Assembly: GCF_900636325.1 (NCBI RefSeq)
Contig: NZ_LR134263.1
Location: forward strand, 2,666,001 to 2,730,000
Direction: 5' to 3'
DNA from: Staphylococcus delphini
Lineage (GTDB): Bacteria; Bacillota; Bacilli; Staphylococcales; Staphylococcaceae
Length of the DNA stretch: 64,000 nt
In this document: positions 56,866 to 64,000 of the stretch, piece after piece
How positions within the stretch are numbered: the first letter of the stretch is position 1
How the letters are laid out: each line of letters begins with the position of its first letter
The notes under the pieces: generated by a model
Told to the model about the DNA's origin: nothing
Seen by the model: only the letters and a program-made list of their open reading frames with translations
The model's database searches: none
Position numbers and translations under genes: made by a program

Positions 56866-57633
56866 TTAAGAATGACGTATGTTTAAACTTTTTTCACTTT
56901 TATAGTCTTTAAGTCGGTATGAATCGCCTGTAATTTTAAATATTTTTGAATGGTGAATAAGTCTATCAATAATGGCTGCTGACGCTATCTTGTTACTAAA
57001 TGAGTCGCCCCAACTAGAAAAAGGGATATTCGTCGTTATGATCGTGGATTTCATTTCATATCTTAGTGACATCAATTGATAGAAGAGGTCTGCCTGTTCT
57101 TTTGAAATGGGTGTATAGCCTATCTCATCAATAATAAGTAGTTCAATTCTGTTTAATTGTTTTAAAGTTTTATTGATGATTCCTTTCTCCTCTGAAGTGG
57201 TTAAGAGTTCAATTAATTCTTTAAAAGTATAGAATCGAGTTTTGATATTTTGTTTACAAGCTTCTACGCCTAGCGATATTGCTAGATGTGTCTTACCGAC
57301 ACCACTATTACCTAAGAAGCATATATTGATACTCTTCTCTAGAAAATGCATGGATTTTAATGTGAGTATTTCTTGTTTATTAATGCTTGGCTGAAACGTG
57401 AAATCAAAGTCATTTAAATATTTAACCTTAGGGAAACGTGCTAACTTAATAGCACGTTTAAATTTTTGTTCAGCTTGATATTCTACTTCCTTTTCTGTCA
57501 ACTCAAGTAAAATTTCAGTTAAAGATTTTTGATTCTTGGATAGTGATTCTAAATACTTCGGATAATAGTCTTTAATCATTTTTAGATTGAGCTGTTGAAA
57601 GCTTTCTAATAGCTTTTGATGGTCTGTATACAT
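56866..57633 (-). CDS. istB: IS21 helper ATPase IstB, copy 2
   Basis: 255 residues, identical to copy 1 apart from Ser for Asn at residue 11. Walker A FLGNSGVGKTHLAISLG and Walker B LLIIDEIGYTPIS are intact. It follows the broken istA by 11 bases and could still be made from its own ribosome site (GGAGAAACAG). Confidence 0.95.
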   Translation of the reverse strand: MYTDHQKLLESFQQLNLKMIKDYYPKYLESLSKNQKSLTEILLELTEKEVEYQAEQKFKRAIKLARFPKVKYLNDFDFTFQPSINKQEILTLKSMHFLEKSINICFLGNSGVGKTHLAISLGVEACKQNIKTRFYTFKELIELLTTSEEKGIINKTLKQLNRIELLIIDEIGYTPISKEQADLFYQLMSLRYEMKSTIITTNIPFSSWGDSFSNKIASAAIIDRLIHHSKIFKITGDSYRLKDYKSEKSLNIRHS

Positions 57634-57644
57634 ATCTGTTTCTC

Positions 57645-58879
57645 CTATACCTCGTCATATTTTAATAATGAATCTTCGATATACGTAAGAATTTCTTGAT
57701 CGTCTTTGTGCTTGAATGCGTCAGACTTCAATATCTCACACATATCTTTGGTAACATAATTGAATTTCTTTTCCGATAAATGATGGGTTCTAATTAACTC
57801 GGCATCAAAGTAGATGGATAATTTGTCAGTCAATTCATTAAAGATTAATTCAACCTCCTCACCAATAAACTTTGTAGGTACTGAATATTTACCTTTTCTA
57901 AAATTAACCATCGACTCTTTAGAAACAATTCGAATGCATTCATCTTCGACATAGGTGTTTAGTAACTGCACATTAAACGGGTTCAATAGATGTTTTTCTT
58001 CAGAATTGAATAAATCAATTGGATAGCAGTCAGTTGCTTGCGATATTTCGTTATGTTCATTTCATGACAAAAGTGATTGACAAGACTGATAAGTTCAACA
58101 GCGTCATAAAATTCGTAATCGTAGGGCCTTAAACGTTGTTCCACAAATTTAGCTAAAGATTCCACAGAGCCCTTGGTTTGCGGCCTATACGGCCTACACG
58201 CGATGGGTTCAAAGTTTGCATCTTTACTAAATTGATGAAAAAGGGTGTTAAATACCACTTTTCTATATTGTGTTCTAGGACGATCAACGACCGTTTTCAT
58301 ATTATCGAACCATATTTCCTTAGGAACACCTCCAGTGTACTCAAAAGATTCTTTCAAACATTGAAATAATGTATCTTGTTTTCTATCCCAAGTTAATGTG
58401 ATATACTTCATTTTTGAATAGTGTAGAACGTAAAGAAAGATATTAAATTGATAACGTTTCCCAAATTTATCATGCATGACCATATCTTCTTTCCAGTCTA
58501 CTTGAGCAGCTATACCGGGGCGTGTTTCTACCCGTATAGTTGCTTTTTTAATTTCCTTTCCTTTTTTATTCTTACAATATTCTCTAAGAATCGTATATTT
58601 GCCTTCATATCCTTTTTTAGTAATATATTTATAAATCGCCATAGCCGTACAACCTAGCTCTAATTTTTCGTCTATGAGCGTTTTATAGGGTTCTAATTTT
58701 GATACTCTCTTTGTCGTTTTCCTTGTTTTTAATTTTTTCAACTCATTGCCTTTCCCAGCTTCATAATATTTTTTTACTGTCCTTGGATCACAATGATATT
58801 GTCTAGCCAGTTCAGCGTAATTTGGTTTTATGCCTTTCATAATGTAAAATGACACTCCTTCGTATATATCATGTCTCAA
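57645..58879 (-). pseudogene. istA: IS21 transposase IstA, copy 2, frameshifted
   Basis: Same as copy 1 until HFCHEMN, where GAACATAACG replaces GAACCATAACG near 58056, losing one C. The frame then ends in ITKYRKQLTAIQ and the rest continues in another frame from 57986. The DDE residues lie before the break, but the C-terminal region is lost, so this copy probably depends on copy 1 for IstA. Could also be a sequencing slip. Confidence 0.9.
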
Positions 58880-59347
58880 TCAAACAACCTCCATTCAAAG
58901 ATTGAGTTAAGACATGATTATATATTTTAGAAAATAAAAAATGTAGGAAAAACAGCATTTTCATTCCGCCATTTTCCTACATTTTATAACCGCCATTTAC
59001 ATCCTAAGATAAACAAAGATTATTTAGAGACTAATAAAGCATCATATCATTTTGTTAATGCACAATTATTAGGTAAAGAATCTGAACAAGCTAGTAGAGC
59101 ATCGTACGCAGTTTATCAAACAGATAAACGTAAGTATTGGGAGTTTCATAAAAAGTTGTTTGATGACAAAGCACTCTACATTCTTCTCGAATTGTAAGAT
59201 TAAAGACTTATTGAAACGCCACTCTTTACTCTCCCCTTATTCGAGCTTTACTCAGTTTTTAATTTTCAGAGCAGAATACATAATATTATAAGAAATTTTG
59301 TTTACATAAACATATTTTTTCCTCATAATAAAAAGAAAAAGTAAAGG

Positions 59348-60376
59348 ATGAGGGAAAAGGTGTTAGGAAATATTGTTACGTTTCTGTTCTTGCTCGTTTG
59401 GATTTATAATGTTTATTTGTTCATCAAAATGATTGTGAATTACTTTAAAAAGCAGCCCGTAAAACCTGTCGCAAAGAGATACGCAATCAGTTTCATTCCA
59501 CTTCTAATTCTTTTTATTTTAGTTGGTTTAACAAATCATACGACTAAAGATAAAAATGCATCCCATGATACTAAAACTCATCAAGTAGATAAAGATAAAA
59601 AAGAGACAGCTAAAAAAGAGAAAAATAAGGCGGAGAAAGACAAAAAGGATGCGGAAACTCGTAAAAAAGCTGAAGAAAAGCAATCAAAAGGTGAGAATAA
59701 CGCTGACAATGACGAAAATCAGCATAAAACGTCAGATAATTTAGTTGCTGCAATATTTATTAAACATATTGATGGGGATACGTCCAAGTTTAATATTGAC
59801 GGCAAAGAAAAAACGGTTCGTTATTTATTAATTGATACACCTGAAACGAAACATCCCCGTTTAGGTGTTCAACCATTCGGCAGAGAAGCATCTGAACGAA
59901 CGAGATCTCTGCTGAGTAACGCCCAAAAGATTGAAATTGAATATGATGTCGGTCCTAAAACAGATAAATACGGTAGAGATTTAGCATACGTATTTGTAGA
60001 TGGTAAAATGGTCAATGAAATTTTAGTCAGAGAAGGACTGGCAAAGGTGGCTTATGTATACCCGCCTAACACGAAATATTTAGATCGATTGAAAGCGGCT
60101 GAAGCGTTGGCAAAACAAGAAAAGTTAGGCATATGGTCTGAACAGACGAATTCTGCTACACAAGATACGGCATCGGCCCAAACACCTACTCACAATACCG
60201 CCAACACACCGTCAAATCACGCAACAGTCAATCAAAATAGTGCACCTCAGCAAACATATTTCAGAAACTGCAAGGAACTCAAAAAAGTTTATCCTGCCGG
60301 CGTGCCACTCGGTCATCCAGCTTATCAACGACGATTAGATGGAAATCATGATGGCTTCGCTTGTGAACTGCATTAA
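59348..60376 (+). CDS. Staphylococcal nuclease-like protein with Excalibur domain
   Basis: Up to 342 residues; ATG 59348 or GTG 59360 may start it. Two N-terminal membrane spans ([20 protein letters not shown] and [13 protein letters not shown]), then a charged Lys/Glu linker. The thermonuclease domain keeps the catalytic residues: Arg in [14 protein letters not shown] with Glu in DTPE, and Arg in [12 protein letters not shown]. It also has [12 protein letters not shown], very close to secreted staphylococcal nuclease. The C-terminal Excalibur domain ends [10 protein letters not shown] (calcium-binding type). Membrane-anchored nuclease facing outside is the likely topology. Confidence 0.9.
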   Translation: MREKVLGNIVTFLFLLVWIYNVYLFIKMIVNYFKKQPVKPVAKRYAISFIPLLILFILVGLTNHTTKDKNASHDTKTHQVDKDKKETAKKEKNKAEKDKKDAETRKKAEEKQSKGENNADNDENQHKTSDNLVAAIFIKHIDGDTSKFNIDGKEKTVRYLLIDTPETKHPRLGVQPFGREASERTRSLLSNAQKIEIEYDVGPKTDKYGRDLAYVFVDGKMVNEILVREGLAKVAYVYPPNTKYLDRLKAAEALAKQEKLGIWSEQTNSATQDTASAQTPTHNTANTPSNHATVNQNSAPQQTYFRNCKELKKVYPAGVPLGHPAYQRRLDGNHDGFACELH

Positions 60377-60418
60377 TAGTCTATGCCTACGATAAGTTTG
60401 AAAAATATATCTTAAATT

Positions 60419-60475
60419 AAAAAACGACCATAGCATTTACAGCATAACGATGTAAATTGGTGGTCGTTCTTTTAT
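60419..60475. terminator. Bidirectional terminator between nuclease and argS
   Basis: AACGACCA pairs with TGGTCGTT, with a second inner pairing of CATTTACA and TGTAAATTG, flanked by A and T runs. It serves two convergent genes. Confidence 0.8.
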
Positions 60476-60497
60476 ATTTTTTGTTTTTAACATTTCC

Positions 60498-62162
60498 CTA
60501 TATCTCTTTGATTAATTTAATACCTAATAACTGCATTGCTTCTTCAATATTTTTAGAAACAATCTCTAATAATTTCATTTTCGACTTTTCATTTTCACTA
60601 CCTAATATTCTTTCAACATTGTAATAGCTATTAAAATGACGACATAACTGTAATGTATATCGACAAATTGAAGATGGTGTATAGTTAACCGAAGCAATCT
60701 CTAGAACTTCATGATAAGATTTCAAATGCTTCAAAATCGCCCACATGTTCTCTTCGAATTGAAAACTTTCCTTAGCATTATTCGCATATCCACTCTTTCT
60801 TAAAATAGATTGCATTCTTGCATACGTATACATAATATATAGTGCTGTGTCGCCTTCGAACGCTAACATCTCATCAATTCTAAAATCGTAGCTACTCAAA
60901 CGATCATTTTTCAAATCGTAAAACTTAACAGACGCAATGGCAATTTCTCGCGCAGTTTCTTGTTTATTCGTTAATTGAGATTGCTTTTCTTCTAAAGTTT
61001 TGAGTACAGCCGCTTCCACTTCAGCAATGATGCCTTCAAGCAATACGACCTTCCCTTGTCTTGTGGACATTTTTTTGCCACCTTGTAAAATCAAACCGAA
61101 CGGAACATGTTCTATGACAGTTTTTAATCCCAATAAATGCGTCACTTGTTCGAGTTGCTTAAAATGAATAGATTGCTCTTGGCCAACAACATATAAGATA
61201 CGTGTTGGGTCAAAAGTTGCTGTACGATATAAAACAGCAGATAAGTCACGAGTAATATAGAGGGAAGCGCCATCACTCTTTTTGATTAATGCTGGTGGTA
61301 AATCCTCTAATTCTACAATATAGGCGCCGTCATCACGCTTTAATAAACCCTTTTGCTCCAGTAACTTGACAGTATCTGTTAATTTATCATTATAAAAAGC
61401 TTCACCTTGTATGTAATCAAAATGGATATCCAAAAGTTTGTAGAGTGCATTAAAGGACGTCATTGACACTTCACGGAACCAAGACCATAACGCTTCGTAC
61501 TCATCGTTCCCACTTTCAAGCAGTCTAAAAGCTTCTCTCGCCTCTGCATCAAGTTGCGGATCTTCTTCACTCACTTTATGAAATTTGGTATACAAGTAAA
61601 AAAGTTCCTTTATCGGATTTTCCTCAACTTTCTTCGCATCTCCCCATTTTTGATAAGCAACAATAAGCTTACCGAATTGCGTTCCCCAGTCACCTAAATG
61701 GTTGATTTTAATCACTTCTGCACCATTTGCTTCAAGTATTTTGGACAAACTGTCACCAAGCACTGTAGCTCTCAAATGCCCCATCGAAAATGGTTTAGCA
61801 ATATTCGGACTTGAGTAATCAATAACAATCTTTTCTCCACTTAATGTTTGGTTACTTTCTAAATGTCCATTACCAAAATGTGCAATAATTTTCTGTGCAC
61901 TCACATCCCTATCCAAGAAGAAATTGAGAAAACCATTCACAACTTCTGTTTGACGAACATCAACATTATCAAACTTTTCTTTGATACTATTGGCAATCTC
62001 AACTGGAGGCTTTTTAAAAATTTTAGCCAATTGAAATGTCGGAAATGAATACTCCCCATGATTTTCATTAGCTGGATATTCAATCAACTGGTAGATTTCG
62101 TCAAAAGTCATTTGATCTTGTAAAATTTGATATAGCTCTTTTGCGATTGATTGTTTAAACAT
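60498..62162 (-). CDS. argS: Arginyl-tRNA synthetase
   Basis: 554 residues from ATG 62162 (AAGGTG before it). Charges tRNA-Arg with arginine in the cytoplasm. N-terminal tRNA-recognition domain, class I signature SPNIAKPFSMGHLRATVLGD (HIGH-like: MGHLR), ITRDLSAVLYR, KMSK-like GGKKMSTRQGKVV, and the C-terminal anticodon-binding domain. The N-terminus (MFKQSIAKELYQILQDQM) differs from what I recall of the housekeeping S. aureus enzyme and looks more like the lactobacillus/enterococcus type. It may therefore be an additional copy in an accessory region; that needs the rest of the genome. Confidence 0.9.
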   Translation of the reverse strand: MFKQSIAKELYQILQDQMTFDEIYQLIEYPANENHGEYSFPTFQLAKIFKKPPVEIANSIKEKFDNVDVRQTEVVNGFLNFFLDRDVSAQKIIAHFGNGHLESNQTLSGEKIVIDYSSPNIAKPFSMGHLRATVLGDSLSKILEANGAEVIKINHLGDWGTQFGKLIVAYQKWGDAKKVEENPIKELFYLYTKFHKVSEEDPQLDAEAREAFRLLESGNDEYEALWSWFREVSMTSFNALYKLLDIHFDYIQGEAFYNDKLTDTVKLLEQKGLLKRDDGAYIVELEDLPPALIKKSDGASLYITRDLSAVLYRTATFDPTRILYVVGQEQSIHFKQLEQVTHLLGLKTVIEHVPFGLILQGGKKMSTRQGKVVLLEGIIAEVEAAVLKTLEEKQSQLTNKQETAREIAIASVKFYDLKNDRLSSYDFRIDEMLAFEGDTALYIMYTYARMQSILRKSGYANNAKESFQFEENMWAILKHLKSYHEVLEIASVNYTPSSICRYTLQLCRHFNSYYNVERILGSENEKSKMKLLEIVSKNIEEAMQLLGIKLIKEI

Positions 62163-62308
62163 AGACTTCACCTTTCTTTTATTTACTACTATATCAATCA
62201 CAATTATTTTTCACAATACTTATATTTTTCTGATTATTTTCTTAAATCATGATCCTAAGACGAAATTCCCTTTAACATCAATCTATTTTATAGGGGCTGA
62301 TTTTTGAT

Positions 62309-62800
62309 ATGAATAACTTCTCAAAAAAAGTACATTTAATAACTGCAGCAACAATATTAACTTCAAGCCTTATTTTGCCTTCTTTTCCCGAAAGTAAAAT
62401 AACTTATACAACTCAAAATCAAGCTGAGGCTGCCGGTGGATGGAAATACCTTACAACAACAAGCGGTGATACAAAAGCCAGAAATCTAACGTTAAAAATG
62501 GGAGCAGGTACATTACTAGCTTTAGTAGCTAAAGGAGTAGGTGGAAGTAATACAGCAACTGGAGCGGTCGGTGGAATATCAGCTATAAGCAATGACATAT
62601 TAGGTACAGATAAAGTGATATATTATAAAGATAAAATTTATGAAAGAAAAACACCTGTTGGAGCCGAATGGCAACATAATATAACATTCTATCAAGACAA
62701 AGCAAAAACTAAAAAATTGGTAGCTACAAAGTCATTCAAAAAACATATTCAAAAAATTTCCAAGCGAAACAGTAATATGTTATTTAAAACAGCTGTATGA
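62309..62800 (+). CDS. Secreted protein of unknown function
   Basis: 163 residues. Signal peptide MNNFSKKVHLITAATILTSS with further hydrophobic residues and a probable cleavage after NQAEA|AGGWKYL. The mature part has a Gly/Ala/Thr-rich segment (LTLKMGAGTLLALVAKGVGG then GAVGGISAISND) that could span or insert into a membrane, then a basic C-terminus. This resembles some bacteriocin or pore-forming peptides in outline, but I do not recognise the family. AGGGG-type ribosome site. Stand-alone. Confidence 0.6.
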   Translation: MNNFSKKVHLITAATILTSSLILPSFPESKITYTTQNQAEAAGGWKYLTTTSGDTKARNLTLKMGAGTLLALVAKGVGGSNTATGAVGGISAISNDILGTDKVIYYKDKIYERKTPVGAEWQHNITFYQDKAKTKKLVATKSFKKHIQKISKRNSNMLFKTAV

Positions 62801-63295
62801 GTCACTTTGAGCATATAAACACACTCACAAATAAACAATTATATTGCTAAACAAACATATCAAGACATGATACGTAAAATGGAGAGGCTTTGTTGTCAAA
62901 TATTGACTATTGATAAAACCGATGTCAATATCTGCTTATAAATAAGTTAACATAATCCATGAGAGTAGACACCCCACCATAAGGGGCTGAGCGAAATCAT
63001 GGTTTTTTTATTATTCTAGATAATGATGAAACATACATAACCATATGAGTCTACAGTGACTACTATCGTAAAAGAAGCCAAAAAATATTCGAAAAATTAC
63101 CGCTAAAAAGGAGCAAATCTGTTATACCGATATTATCATCATCCTTTAACAAAAATTCATTTTGATGTGTAGACTTACTCTGATTTATATAAATTTTTTA
63201 ATTGCATGTTACTTGTAAAATCCTGTTTCGCGTTCTTTTAACCATTGATTTCATGCGTTTTTTACTTTGTTTTTCACTTGCATCCGTATATTAGA
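62801..63295. other. Intergenic region
   Basis: 495 bases with no gene that I can support. Holds the nested hairpin at 62954-63010. The rest is AT-rich sequence with many stops in all frames. Confidence 0.5.
62954..63010 (+). terminator. Nested hairpin with T tract
   Basis: ATCCATGA pairs with TCATGGTT, enclosing an inner CCCC...GGGG hairpin with the loop ACCATAA, and is followed by TTTTTTT. Same nested plan as 47001-47056. Confidence 0.55.
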
Positions 63296-63418
63296 ATGAA
63301 TGTTGAAGATACCCATTTTAATAGAATCGTTGACTATTTAGCAGTAATTATCTTAATAAGTGCTTCATTAGGTTATAATAAATCAGAATTAAGAAATTGG
63401 GCAGTAAAAAACAGGTAG
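63296..63418 (+). CDS. Small ORF
   Basis: 40 residues: MNVEDTHFNRIVDYLAVIIL then ISASLGYNKSELRNWAVKNR. One hydrophobic stretch with a polar tail. No clear ribosome site. Either a fragment of a larger lost gene or a small peptide. It ends 43 bases before the following gene. Confidence 0.3.
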   Translation: MNVEDTHFNRIVDYLAVIILISASLGYNKSELRNWAVKNR

Positions 63419-63460
63419 CGGCACATTTGATACTAATTTAAAGAAGTTTGGAGATTAATA

Positions 63461-63934
63461 ATGGAGATTAAACTAAAAATTCTAGTAGTTCAATTCGACT
63501 TAAACAGTGAAACGCCTTATTTTCAAGTTGAAGATAATTACAAAATAAGATGGGATATTGACTCGATTCAAAAAAGAGACCTTGTAGAAATAATGAGATT
63601 ATCGTTCAAGTCAAAGATTAATGGTTCATTCCTATCAAAAATTATCTCACCTGTTTGTAAAAGAGAGGTGACTCGTCTTGGATGGTATATTAATATAAAA
63701 AATTGGCGTGAAAATATTCATTGCGATAATGAAAAATATATCATTTCTAGTATATCCGATATAGATATTACAGAAGCGTTAAATTATTGCATTTATATCA
63801 AAAATAGTCAGATTCAACCTTTTATCATTTTTTATGATGATACATCTTTATTAAAAATTGGTGTTGATACTATTGATATCATTAGCGCTTCTGAAGAATT
63901 AATTAAAAAGTTGCATACTAAGTTTAACTTTTAA
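63461..63934 (+). CDS. Hypothetical protein
   Basis: 157 residues starting MEIKLKILVVQFDLNSETPY. No signal or membrane span. Ribosome site is a modest GGAGATTAATA. Near-neutral, with alternating strands and helices, in an AT-rich neighbourhood of short genes, which fits an accessory or immunity-type protein. Family not recognised. Confidence 0.6.
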   Translation: MEIKLKILVVQFDLNSETPYFQVEDNYKIRWDIDSIQKRDLVEIMRLSFKSKINGSFLSKIISPVCKREVTRLGWYINIKNWRENIHCDNEKYIISSISDIDITEALNYCIYIKNSQIQPFIIFYDDTSLLKIGVDTIDIISASEELIKKLHTKFNF

Positions 63935-64000
63935 TACATATATCATGAAAACACGATGCAATTTGTAATATCGTATCAGATTGCCGACAAAACCGCTTCT

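Larger units (their letters stand above)
56829..59001 (-). mobile_element. IS21-family element, copy 2
   Basis: 2173 bp, flanked by a perfect 5-base duplication TCCTA (56824-56828 and 59002-59006). Inverted relative to copy 1 and nearly identical, but one subterminal repeat is missing, one base is deleted in istA, and the left end reads TTTCAATAGCGG instead of TGTCAATAGCGG. It interrupts a DsbA-like gene fragment. Confidence 0.95.
56700..59197 (+). pseudogene. DsbA-like thiol oxidoreductase, interrupted by IS21 copy 2
   Basis: The frame opens after a stop at 56699 with no start codon and runs NREDKKVEIIVFGDYQCPFC then KMYERKVSP, including the CPFC active site. After the IS element it resumes KINKDYLETNKASYHFVNAQ with LGKESEQASRASYAVYQTD and ends KLFDDKALYILLEL. 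Both the 5' signal region and the 3' half are missing, so it was dead before or apart from the IS insertion. Related to staphylococcal DsbA-family lipoproteins. Its position next to a cysteine-containing bacteriocin is probably chance. Confidence 0.8.

Noticed and set aside
56700..59197. DsbA-like gene as a disulfide helper of the sactipeptide locus
   Set aside because: It lies on the opposite strand, lacks both ends, and sactipeptides use thioethers rather than disulfides. It looks like a broken core gene.

Overview
The window comes from a Staphylococcus chromosome. The staphylopine (cnt) locus, the staphylococcal-type nuclease with Excalibur domain, an LPxTG surface protein, an Fst-like toxin peptide and the AT-rich intergenic regions all fit that genus. 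A subtilosin-like peptide locus has been reported from S. hyicus (hyicin 4244), so a veterinary species of the hyicus/intermedius type is possible, but the species cannot be fixed from this sequence alone.

Layout. (1) 1-9.4 kb, minus strand: the metallophore operon cntKLMABCDFE. CntK, CntL and CntM make staphylopine, CntABCDF imports its metal complex and CntE exports it. A sigma-A type promoter abutted by a perfect 7-1-7 Fur palindrome lies upstream of cntK. (2) 9.6-13.7 kb: an IS3-family element split by an IS21-family element (copy 1). (3) 13.9-33.4 kb, minus strand, visibly AT-richer: a hybrid NRPS-PKS cluster with two giant synthases, a metallo-beta-lactamase-fold hydrolase, an Sfp-type phosphopantetheinyl transferase and two MepB-like proteins. 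Domain order read from motifs is CP-Cy-A(Cys)-PCP-KS-KR-ACP-TE-KS-DH-KR-ACP-KS // AT-KR-ACP-FMO-hydrolase. It has an internal thioesterase and a single AT. (4) 33.6-39.3 kb: a mobile-DNA graveyard with remnants of a group II intron and an IS110 element, a serine resolvase, a YolD-like protein, a candidate type I toxin, and a cassette with a candidate ADP-ribosyltransferase. (5) 39.3-46.8 kb: ordinary genes (VOC protein, lipoprotein, LPxTG surface protein, EamA and MFS transporters). (6) 47.4-49.3 kb: a broken PemK/MazF-like gene cut by an IS150-type IS3 element. (7) 49.5-56.6 kb: a subtilosin-type sactipeptide locus (sboA-like precursor, albABCDEFG-like genes) facing a Bacillus-type Fnr regulator, with a perfect Fnr/Crp palindrome upstream of the precursor. 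(8) 56.7-59.2 kb: a DsbA-like pseudogene interrupted by IS21 copy 2. (9) 59.3-64 kb: nuclease, arginyl-tRNA synthetase, a secreted protein and two small unknown genes.

The loci most worth follow-up are the NRPS-PKS cluster and the Fnr-linked sactipeptide locus. The two IS21 copies are inverted relative to each other, so recombination between them could invert everything from 13 to 57 kb. Several genes (cntE, the second synthase, a PemK-like gene, albG) are broken at mononucleotide runs in a way that adding one base repairs. This may be sequencing error rather than biology.
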